In this document: positions 1 to 5,320 of the stretch, piece after piece
Layout: each line of letters starts with the position of its first letter
Numbering within the stretch: position 1 is the stretch's first letter
Source of the DNA: an uncultured Aliterella sp.
GTDB taxonomy: Bacteria > Cyanobacteriota > Cyanobacteriia > Cyanobacteriales > Chroococcidiopsidaceae
Assembly (NCBI GenBank): GCA_905479905.1
Contig: CAJQOK010000308.1
Span: 1 to 5,320 of the forward strand
Length of the DNA: 5,320 nt
Direction: 5' to 3'
The notes under the pieces: model-generated
The model's database searches: none
Told to the model about the DNA's origin: nothing
What the model saw: only the letters and a program-made list of their open reading frames with translations
Program-made: the position numbers and the translations under genes

Positions 1-705
1 AGGAAAATTCAGGCTTTTGGCGATCGCTTACAGGCACAATATAGCGAAAAACTAGGCGATCGCGGCAAAGACTATTTAGCGCGGATGCACAACGCCGCCG
101 CACGAATGCAGGCTTTAATTATTGACTTATTATCTCTTTCCCAAGTCACGACTAAAGCTCAACCCTTTGTTAACGTGGATTTGAATCAAGTAACCCAAGA
201 AGTATTATTAGACTTGGAACTAGCAATTGAGCAAACTGGTGGATGTGTTGAAGTGGGCGAATTACCAATCATTGAAGCCGATCCCTTACAAATTCGCCAA
301 CTGATTCAAAACTTGATTAGTAACGCTTTAAAGTTTCACCGCGCCGAAGTAACACCTGTAATCAAAGTTAGCAGTCAAATGGTTGAAGTTGAGCAGGGAG
401 TTGTGGAAAAGTTGGTAGTTACACTCTGTCAAATTACTATAGAAGATAACGGCATTGGTTTTGACGAAAAATACCTAGATCGCATTTTCAATGTTTTTCA
501 ACGCTTGCACAATCGCAGCGAATACGAAGGTACAGGAATGGGGCTGGCAATTTGTCGTAAAGTTGCAGAACGTCACGGTGGTAGTATTACCGCCCTAAGT
601 ACGCCCGGACAAGGAGCGACATTTATTGTCACACTACCGATAAAACAGGCTGGGGAGCAACATTATAGTGAAACGGCGAACGGTACTAACAATTCTGATG
701 GCTGA
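1..705 (+). CDS. Sensor histidine kinase, C-terminal part (phytochrome-type HisKA/HATPase), 5' truncated by window edge
   Basis: The frame is open from base 1, so the 234 visible codons are the end of a longer kinase; the first in-frame ATG (85) lies inside the dimerisation helix and is not the start. Numbering from the first visible codon, residues 1-50 are the second half of a HisKA domain (RKIQAFGDRL, then AAARMQALIIDLLSLS). In relatives the phospho-accepting His sits in an H-D-L-Q-E-P-L motif just before this, so it should be about seven residues outside the window. The HATPase domain follows: N-box with Asn108 (NLISNALKF), DNGIGF at 149-154, FQRLH at 166-170, and the EGTGMGL lid at 176-182. 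All ATP-binding boxes look intact. This sequence type is common in cyanobacterial phytochrome-like and PAS/GAF kinases, but the sensory part is not visible, so the signal is unknown. The last 13 codons overlap the next gene, an Rcp1-like regulator and probable phosphotransfer partner. Confidence 0.93.
   Translation, partial: RKIQAFGDRLQAQYSEKLGDRGKDYLARMHNAAARMQALIIDLLSLSQVTTKAQPFVNVDLNQVTQEVLLDLELAIEQTGGCVEVGELPIIEADPLQIRQLIQNLISNALKFHRAEVTPVIKVSSQMVEVEQGVVEKLVVTLCQITIEDNGIGFDEKYLDRIFNVFQRLHNRSEYEGTGMGLAICRKVAERHGGSITALSTPGQGATFIVTLPIKQAGEQHYSETANGTNNSDG
20..27. repeat. HIP1 octamer GCGATCGC
   Basis: Perfect palindromic HIP1 copy, within the kinase dimerisation helix, where it encodes part of Gly-Asp-Arg. 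HIP1 is the abundant interspersed octamer of many cyanobacterial genomes. Confidence 0.9.
56..63. repeat. HIP1 octamer GCGATCGC
   Basis: Second copy, 36 bases (12 codons) after the first, in the same reading phase and again encoding Gly-Asp-Arg. Confidence 0.9.
652..657 (+). promoter_or_regulatory. Probable ribosome binding site for the GTG start at 668
   Basis: GGGGAG, inside the end of the kinase gene, lies 10 bases before the GTG at 668. It supports that start over the in-frame ATG at 698, which would give a protein beginning MADDDEDD with no N-terminal residues before the first beta strand. Confidence 0.5.
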
Positions 706-1111
706 TGATGATGAAGATGACTGCTTGCTTGCCCAAGAAGCGTTGACAGAAAGTTGTTTAGCTAATAATTTGCATATCGTTTGTGATGGCGAACAGTTAA
801 TGGACTACTTGTATCGTCGTGGCAAGTATAGCAATATTAACCTTTCACCTCGTCCGGGGCTAATTTTGCTCGATTTAAATATGCCGAAAAAAGACGGGCG
901 CGAGGCATTAAAACAAATTAAAGCAGACGCAAATTTAAGACGAATACCTATTGTAATTTTAACTACTTCAAAAGCTGATGAAGATATTTATCGCAGCTAC
1001 GATCTTGGTGCAAACTCTTTTATTACTAAGCCTGTGACTTTTAGTGGTTTAGTGGAAGTAATGAAAACTATTGGTAAATATTGGTTTGAAATCGTCGAAC
1101 TACCGTTGTAA
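668..1111 (+). CDS. Single-domain response regulator, Rcp1-like (CheY-type receiver)
   Basis: This 147-residue protein is a receiver domain with no DNA-binding or enzymatic output. The receiver residues are present: acidic cluster Asp13-Asp15 in ILMADDDEDD, phospho-acceptor Asp69 in LILLDLNMP, Thr99 in IVILTTS, and Lys121-Pro122 in SFITKP. The acidic start, the DYLYRRGKY stretch and the C-terminal GKYWFEIVELP are typical of the cyanobacterial Rcp family, whose founder Rcp1 takes phosphate from the phytochrome Cph1. I chose the GTG start because it has a ribosome site before it and supplies the first beta strand (TVLTILMADDD); an ATG at 698 is a weaker alternative. The gene overlaps the upstream kinase by 38 bases, so the two are probably co-transcribed and perhaps translationally coupled. 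Being the cognate partner of that kinase is inferred from position and family. How the signal leaves this protein is not shown; interaction with other proteins, possibly the downstream hybrid kinase, is likely. Confidence 0.93.
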   Translation: MKRRTVLTILMADDDEDDCLLAQEALTESCLANNLHIVCDGEQLMDYLYRRGKYSNINLSPRPGLILLDLNMPKKDGREALKQIKADANLRRIPIVILTTSKADEDIYRSYDLGANSFITKPVTFSGLVEVMKTIGKYWFEIVELPL

Positions 1112-1128
1112 TCGGTTAAATACAGATT

Positions 1129-3021
1129 ATGGATAATCATCTAGTTAAAGTTTTATTAGTTGATGATGACGAAGATTACTTTGTACTCATCGGTGACTGG
1201 TTGAACGAAGTAAGTGCAGCTAAATTTCAATTAGAATGGGTGTCAACTTACAGCGCTGCAATTACAGCAATTTCTCAAGGGCGACACGATGTTTATCTAT
1301 TTGATTACCGTTTAGGAAGTCGCAACGGTTTAGAATTACTCCGCGAATCGATTTCTATTGGTTGTACAGCGCCGATAATCATGCTTACAGGAATTGGCGA
1401 ACCTAAAATTGACTTGGAGGCAATGCAAGCCGGGGCGGTAGATTATTTAGAAAAAAGTTTAATAAATTCAGCAATTTTAGAAAAATCTTTGCGTTACGCG
1501 ATTGAACGCAAGCGCTCTGAGCAAAAAATCCGCGAACAAGCAGCTTTACTTGATATTGCAACAGATGCGATTTTGGTGCAAGATTTGCAGGGCAAAATTT
1601 TGTTTTGGAATAAAGGCGCAGAAAACTTGTATGGCTACTGTGCAGCCGAAGCAATTGGTAGTTTTGTTAATAAACTTGGGGATGCGGAATTTGCCAAAGA
1701 GCAAGAATTAGCTAAAGCAGTTTTGCTCTCTAGCGGTGCTTGGCAGGGGGAATTAGAGCAAGTAAGCAAGGATAATAACAAAGTTGTGGTCGAAAGTCGG
1801 TGGACGCTGGTACGCGATCGCACGGGGCAACCAACATCAATTTTAGTTGTCAATACCGACATTACCCAAAAAAAGCAACTAGAGGCGCAATTTTTACGCG
1901 CTCAACGTTTGGAAAGTGTAGGCACTCTAGCTAGTGGGATTGCTCACGATCTTAACAATGTCCTCACGCCAATTTTGATGTCTGTGCAGCTATTAAAAAT
2001 CAAGTTTCCCGAACCCCAGCATCAGCCGTTGCTGAAAATGTTGGAAAGCAACGTTAAACGCGGTGCGGCTTTGATTAAGCAAGTTTTGTCATTTGCGCGG
2101 GGAATTGAAGGCAAAAAAGTAACATTGCAAGTTAGACATTTAATTTTAGAAATTGAGCAAATAGTTAGAGAAACCTTCCCTAAATCAATAAAATTTTCTA
2201 GCAATATAGAGCCTAACTTGTGGACAGTATCAGGAGATGCAACTCAACTACATCAAGTGCTGATGAATCTTGTGGTTAATGCTTTAGATGCAATGCCCAA
2301 TGGCGGAACGTTGAAAACCACTGCAAAAAATATCAATATAGATGAAAATTACGCTAGGTTGCATATTGACGCGCAAGTAGGAGCGTATATTACAATTGCG
2401 ATCGCTGATACAGGAATGGGGATTGCTCCTGAGACTTTAACAAGAATTTTTGAGCCATTTTTTACAACTAAAAGTCTTGGTGCAGGTACGGGTCTCGGTT
2501 TATCGACAGTTTTGGGCATAGTTAAAAGTCATGGTGGTTTTATTCAGGTGTATAGCAAAGTGGAACAAGGAACAGAGTTTCAAATTTATTTACCTGCTAT
2601 CCAATCTACAGTTACTCAAGAAAATGCTGACTCTGACTTACCTTTGGGACAAGGGGAATTAATTTTAGTAGTGGATGATGAAAGCGCCATTAGAGAAGTT
2701 ACCAAAGTATCTTTAGAAATTTACAACTATAAAGCCATCACTGCTGGCGATGGCAAGGAAGCTATAGCTTTATATACCAAGCATCAGGCAGAAATTAGGG
2801 TAGTCTTAACTGATATGATGATGCCCGTAATGGATGGGCCGACTACCATTCGCACCTTGCAACAAATTAATCCTGATGTCAAAGTTATTGCTGTTAGCGG
2901 ATTGAGTTCGAGTGACAAGTTAGCCGCCGCCGCTAATAGTGGGGTGACAAACTTTTTATCAAAACCTTTTTCAGCAAAGGAATTATTGCAGACTCTTAGC
3001 AGTGTTCTTAATGCTAATTAA
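1129..3021 (+). CDS. Hybrid sensor histidine kinase/response regulator, REC-PAS-HisKA-HATPase-REC
   Basis: This 630-residue protein has no visible membrane segment and should be cytoplasmic. An N-terminal receiver (about 5-125) has Asp12-Asp14, phospho-acceptor Asp59 in LFDYRLG, Thr87 and Lys109. A charged helical linker (about 125-140) leads to a PAS domain (about 140-250; [18 protein letters not shown]). The HisKA domain (about 255-325) has phospho-accepting His273 in [10 protein letters not shown], with Asn277 placed for phosphatase activity. The HATPase domain (about 370-490) has Asn384, DTGMGI at 427-432, FEPFFTTK at 441-448 and GAGTGLGL at 451-458. A C-terminal receiver (about 510-628) has Asp516-Asp517, phospho-acceptor Asp562 in [11 protein letters not shown], Ser590 in the Thr/Ser position, and Lys612-Pro613. 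All modules look functional; there is no Hpt or output domain. The ATG follows the previous gene by 17 bases with no clear Shine-Dalgarno site, so expression probably depends on the upstream operon. The PAS ligand is unknown. The stop codon overlaps that of convergent pyrB. Confidence 0.95.
   Translation: MDNHLVKVLLVDDDEDYFVLIGDWLNEVSAAKFQLEWVSTYSAAITAISQGRHDVYLFDYRLGSRNGLELLRESISIGCTAPIIMLTGIGEPKIDLEAMQAGAVDYLEKSLINSAILEKSLRYAIERKRSEQKIREQAALLDIATDAILVQDLQGKILFWNKGAENLYGYCAAEAIGSFVNKLGDAEFAKEQELAKAVLLSSGAWQGELEQVSKDNNKVVVESRWTLVRDRTGQPTSILVVNTDITQKKQLEAQFLRAQRLESVGTLASGIAHDLNNVLTPILMSVQLLKIKFPEPQHQPLLKMLESNVKRGAALIKQVLSFARGIEGKKVTLQVRHLILEIEQIVRETFPKSIKFSSNIEPNLWTVSGDATQLHQVLMNLVVNALDAMPNGGTLKTTAKNINIDENYARLHIDAQVGAYITIAIADTGMGIAPETLTRIFEPFFTTKSLGAGTGLGLSTVLGIVKSHGGFIQVYSKVEQGTEFQIYLPAIQSTVTQENADSDLPLGQGELILVVDDESAIREVTKVSLEIYNYKAITAGDGKEAIALYTKHQAEIRVVLTDMMMPVMDGPTTIRTLQQINPDVKVIAVSGLSSSDKLAAAANSGVTNFLSKPFSAKELLQTLSSVLNAN
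1814..1821. repeat. HIP1 octamer GCGATCGC
   Basis: Copy near the end of the PAS domain of the hybrid kinase; it covers the codons of Arg-Asp-Arg (229-231). Confidence 0.9.
2398..2405. repeat. HIP1 octamer GCGATCGC
   Basis: Copy just before the DTGMG ATP-binding box of the hybrid kinase; it encodes Ala-Ile-Ala (424-426). Confidence 0.9.
3018..3021. other. Palindromic TTAA shared by two convergent stop codons
   Basis: TTAA reads as TAA on both strands: bases 3019-3021 end the hybrid kinase on the plus strand, and 3020-3018 end pyrB on the minus strand. The genes therefore meet tail to tail with a 4-base overlap and no intergenic space. Any transcription terminator for either unit must lie inside the opposing gene. 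Confidence 0.95.
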
Positions 3022-4004
3022 GCTTTTCCGCTACCCATTAAGTACAGTAAAGCCATGCGTACTGCTACACCGCTAGTTACTTGCTTAGAAATTAAACTTA
3101 AACGTGGGTCATCCATCAAATCAGAACTAATTTCAACACCGCGATTTACAGGGCCAGGATGCAAAACTTTAACGTCAGGCTTACATAGTTGCAAGACTTC
3201 GCGGGTAATGCCAAATAATTGCTGATATTCCCGCAAACTCGGCAATAAATGGCTCGTCATGCGCTCTTTTTGTAATCGCAGTGTCATAACAAAATCAGCA
3301 TCAATGAGGGCGTTTTCTAGCTTCCAGTGCAAAAATAACTTACCAGTATCATTACCAAAACCTGTAAATAACTGCGGTAAAAGCGTCGGTGGCGCGGCTA
3401 AATGTACCTCAGCGCCACTAGCAGTCAAACTCCAAATATTCGACCTTGCTACCCTTGAATGCAAAATATCTCCGACAATAGCGACCTTTTTACCTGCTAG
3501 TAATTCTAAACGTGGCTGTTCGGGATCTAGTACCGTACAAATAGTAAATAAGTCTAGTAAAGCTTGGGAGGGGTGTTCGTGTTGACCGTCTCCAGCATTG
3601 AGTACGCCAACTTTTACTCCTAGTCTATCCATTTCATTGGCGATCGCACTGGGGACACCAGCTTCTTTGTGGCGAATCACCATCATATCTGTACCCATTG
3701 CCAAATAAGTTTTAGCAGTGTCTAAAATTGTCTCGCCTTTGGAGAGGGAAGAAGTGGCGGCGGCAAAATTGAGAGTATCGGCGGAAAGACGTTTAGCTGC
3801 AAGTTCAAAACTACTACGAGTGCGGGTTGATGATTCAAAAAATAAGTTTGCAACTACTTGTCCTTGCAACGATGGTACTTTTTTAGTGCGCCGCAATAGC
3901 ACTTCACTAAAACTCGCGGCGGTTTGCAACACCGTATTGTATTCATCGCTAGTGAAATCCTCTAGAGACAAGACATGGCGACGAGTCCAAGTGTTAGTAG
4001 TCAT
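3018..4004 (-). CDS. pyrB: Aspartate carbamoyltransferase catalytic subunit
   Basis: PyrB joins carbamoyl phosphate and L-aspartate to make N-carbamoyl-L-aspartate in cytoplasmic de novo pyrimidine synthesis. The 328-residue length is normal for a bacterial catalytic chain. Active-site residues are visible in order: carbamoyl-phosphate loop Ser59-Thr60-Arg61-Thr62 ([13 protein letters not shown]); Lys89 in LSKGET; Arg111 in MVIRHKEAG; His144 and Gln147 in [12 protein letters not shown]; Arg184 in the second-domain [12 protein letters not shown]; Arg243 and Gln245 in TLRLQKERM; and the Pro-Gly-Pro loop in [12 protein letters not shown] (283-285), where E. coli has Pro-Leu-Pro. These pair with E. 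coli Ser52-Thr55, Lys84, Arg105, His134, Arg167, Arg229 and Gln231 (from memory). The ATG overlaps the stop of the upstream helicase-like gene as ATGA, and no strong Shine-Dalgarno site precedes it, so translation is probably coupled. No pyrI-like regulatory gene or pyr attenuator is visible here. The protein looks complete and functional. Confidence 0.97.
   Translation of the reverse strand: MTTNTWTRRHVLSLEDFTSDEYNTVLQTAASFSEVLLRRTKKVPSLQGQVVANLFFESSTRTRSSFELAAKRLSADTLNFAAATSSLSKGETILDTAKTYLAMGTDMMVIRHKEAGVPSAIANEMDRLGVKVGVLNAGDGQHEHPSQALLDLFTICTVLDPEQPRLELLAGKKVAIVGDILHSRVARSNIWSLTASGAEVHLAAPPTLLPQLFTGFGNDTGKLFLHWKLENALIDADFVMTLRLQKERMTSHLLPSLREYQQLFGITREVLQLCKPDVKVLHPGPVNRGVEISSDLMDDPRLSLISKQVTSGVAVRMALLYLMGSGKA
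3640..3647. repeat. HIP1 octamer GCGATCGC
   Basis: Copy inside pyrB; it encodes Ala-Ile-Ala (120-122) on the minus strand. Confidence 0.9.
4001..4004 (-). promoter_or_regulatory. ATGA stop/start overlap coupling the helicase-like gene to pyrB
   Basis: On the minus strand the pyrB start ATG (4004-4002) and the TGA stop of the upstream gene (4003-4001) share two bases. The approximately 25 bases before the start contain no clear Shine-Dalgarno sequence, which favours reinitiation by ribosomes that have just finished the upstream gene. Confidence 0.8.
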
Positions 4005-5320
4005 GATTCAATAGGGTTAAAAAAACTAGAGTCTAAATAATTGATTCTCGCCGCCGGATGGAGCGCCGCTAGTACCTGAGCGCCATAACTGCGATGCAGA
4101 ATACGACTATCTAATAATGCTACTACACCTTGTTGTTCTCGTAAGGGTGCGATCGCTCTTGCTAGTTCAGTTAAAGCTGTAGGTAATAAATATAAGCGAA
4201 ACCAATCTAAATGCGACTTCCGGTAATAATCTACTCTACCAGCAACTAAGGGATTTTCTAAGGATGGCAAAGGTAACGTAGAAACAACTAATAACTGCGG
4301 TGCGGGTAAAACTTCTTGATGTTGCTTCCAAAACTCCCAACCGCTAACTAAAATACCGTTGTCATCCAAACAAGTTTTTTCTACTTGCACTCTTGAACCA
4401 AATTCCGCCGCCAAAATTGTCCCAACTTGAGCTTTTAGCGGCACATCTCCCACCAAAATTAGTGTCAATCCTATTGTTGTCCTTAAACTTAGCAAAGAGT
4501 GGAGTTTGTCAATCAGGGCGCTTTGATATTCTGGGGTATTAGGCAAAGGTAAGCGATCGGGAATGTATAGTTGAATTAAGTTAGTTTGGCGATCGTCGGA
4601 AAACTTTAAACTTGTTAAGTCTGGCAATCCTAACGATTGGCGAAAAATTGGCGCAGTAGCTTCTTGCTCAATTACACTACCAACTAAAACTACTGGTTGC
4701 TTAGACCAAATGGGGGCAAGACTTTCAGCTACTTGTACTGGGGCAGAATGTAAGGAAAATAAACCAACTGAACGCACCACACGGGCGTAAAGTAATTGAT
4801 TATTTGATTTTAAACTTTGCCCAAACTTTACCCAAGCTGGGGGTAAACAATAACTTTCTAAGCTTGCTTGCATACTAACTAAAATCTCCTGTTCTGACGG
4901 CGAAATTAAATAACACTCATACGGGTTTAAGGGGTGCTGAAAGATAGATTTAGCAATTTGCACTCTAGCAGTGCGGATTGCTTCGCTTTGCCAAGGACAA
5001 TCTAATAGGAGTTCGTCCCAGTTTTGGGAGTCAATGCTAAGAGTTAGTTGCAGGCGTACCCAATCTTCTAAATCGTCCGCGCCATCAATGATTGTAGGAA
5101 TACCGGGGGGAAAGAGCGATCGCGTTTGTTCTAACTGTGCTGCCAGCCAATTAGACGGCGATATTAGCAACACTCCTTGAAAATTATCATCGGGAAAGCA
5201 GTCGCCTGTACGAATAGCTTTATTCGCCCCTAACCACTGTTGCAGCCTAGGAATTTCTATTTCTTTGAGGCGCTGCTGTACCTTTTCTTCGGCTACCACA
5301 ACTACAGGCTGATGCCACAT
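4001..5320 (-). CDS. DinG/XPD-like helicase-related protein with degenerate motifs, probably 5' truncated by window edge
   Basis: The frame is open to the right edge. An ATG falls exactly there (5320-5318), but it sits at the beta strand of a motif Ia-like PVVVVA, so the real start, and any Walker A motif, is probably outside. Counting from that ATG (439 residues), the order matches superfamily 2 DinG/Rad3 helicases: [11 protein letters not shown] (49-59, where DinG has VVTNHALLL); [11 protein letters not shown] (77-87, where DinG has the DEAH box); VLVGSVI (211-217, in place of TSATL); [15 protein letters not shown] (251-265); LILVGD (287-292); GWEFWKQHQ (327-335, in place of FWEGVD); [10 protein letters not shown]...NPLVAGR (343-362); RAIAPLR (388-394, in place of QGxGRxIR); [14 protein letters not shown] (398-413). 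The family resemblance is clear in unconserved-function positions, while the residues expected for ATP hydrolysis are replaced. Only one Cys (41) precedes the DGAD box, so there is no iron-sulphur cluster there. It may bind nucleic acid or protein without unwinding. It overlaps pyrB by four bases. Role unknown. Confidence 0.8.
   Translation of the reverse strand: MWHQPVVVVAEEKVQQRLKEIEIPRLQQWLGANKAIRTGDCFPDDNFQGVLLISPSNWLAAQLEQTRSLFPPGIPTIIDGADDLEDWVRLQLTLSIDSQNWDELLLDCPWQSEAIRTARVQIAKSIFQHPLNPYECYLISPSEQEILVSMQASLESYCLPPAWVKFGQSLKSNNQLLYARVVRSVGLFSLHSAPVQVAESLAPIWSKQPVVLVGSVIEQEATAPIFRQSLGLPDLTSLKFSDDRQTNLIQLYIPDRLPLPNTPEYQSALIDKLHSLLSLRTTIGLTLILVGDVPLKAQVGTILAAEFGSRVQVEKTCLDDNGILVSGWEFWKQHQEVLPAPQLLVVSTLPLPSLENPLVAGRVDYYRKSHLDWFRLYLLPTALTELARAIAPLREQQGVVALLDSRILHRSYGAQVLAALHPAARINYLDSSFFNPIES
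4149..4156. repeat. HIP1 octamer GCGATCGC
   Basis: Copy inside the helicase-like gene; it encodes Ala-Ile-Ala (389-391), exactly where the conserved motif VI glycines would be in DinG. Confidence 0.9.
5116..5123. repeat. HIP1 octamer GCGATCGC
   Basis: Copy inside the helicase-like gene, upstream of the DGAD box; here the phase gives Arg-Ser within TRSLF. Near-copies with one or more mismatches at the ends occur around 4554 and 4590. Confidence 0.9.

Noticed and set aside
1112..1128. Intergenic gap examined for a promoter of the hybrid kinase
   Set aside because: Only 17 bases; no -10/-35 pair or clear ribosome site is present.
698..1160. Similar GAT-rich tracts at the starts of the response regulator and hybrid kinase (about 698-720 and 1161-1177)
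   Set aside because: Both encode the acidic DDDED pocket of homologous receiver domains, so this is domain homology and not a DNA repeat.
1403..1862. Minus-strand open frames across the hybrid kinase (1403-1654, 1635-1862) and a plus-strand one at 1502-1711
   Set aside because: They lie wholly within a well-supported kinase gene, show no recognisable domain and have shadow-type composition.
2961..2980. Possible minus-strand terminator for pyrB: CCTTT/AAAGG stem followed by TTTT, about 40 bases past the stop
   Set aside because: The stem is only 5 bp with two G-C pairs and the T-run is four bases; it lies in the coding sequence of the hybrid kinase (SKPF region), so chance is a sufficient explanation.
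3199..3232. GCGGG...CCCGC inverted repeat that could terminate the signalling operon
   Set aside because: It lies inside pyrB, has a loop of more than 20 bases and no T-run follows on the plus strand.
3259..4014. Plus-strand open frames antisense to pyrB (3259-3585, 3718-4014)
   Set aside because: pyrB is certain on the other strand; these frames show no domain and no start context.
4971..5180. Plus-strand open frame antisense to the helicase-like gene
   Set aside because: Short, low-information translation opposite a recognisable protein.

Overview
The window looks like a chromosomal segment of a cyanobacterium. The clearest sign is seven perfect copies of the HIP1 octamer GCGATCGC in 5.3 kb, where chance would give about 0.1. 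The gene families agree: a phytochrome-type histidine kinase end, an Rcp1-like response regulator, a REC-PAS-kinase-REC hybrid of a common cyanobacterial type, and a DinG-like protein next to pyrB. The DNA is AT-rich by eye. I cannot name a genus.

Layout. Positions 1-3021 hold a three-gene plus-strand signalling cluster: the C-terminal part of a sensor histidine kinase (cut by the left edge), a single-domain Rcp1-like response regulator that starts inside the kinase gene, and 17 bases later a 630-residue hybrid kinase. Positions 3018-5320 hold a minus-strand pair: a DinG/XPD-like helicase-related protein (it runs off the right edge), followed through an ATGA stop/start overlap by pyrB, the aspartate carbamoyltransferase catalytic chain. 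The two groups converge on a single TTAA that supplies both stop codons. There is no gene-free stretch longer than 17 bases, so no promoter is visible; those of both transcription units should lie outside the window.

How the genes may work together. The first kinase and the small regulator form a plausible cognate pair, as Cph1 and Rcp1 do. The hybrid kinase has a receiver at each end, so it could take phosphate from the upstream kinase, send it to the small regulator, or both; that wiring is inference. PyrB is a standard pyrimidine enzyme with all expected active-site residues. Its upstream neighbour keeps the outline of a DinG-type helicase but has lost the usual residues of motifs II, III, V and VI. 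It looks like a pseudo-helicase translationally coupled to a pyrimidine gene, and it is the most unusual thing here. I see no mobile element, CRISPR array, tRNA or rRNA, and no clear evidence of a wholly new system.
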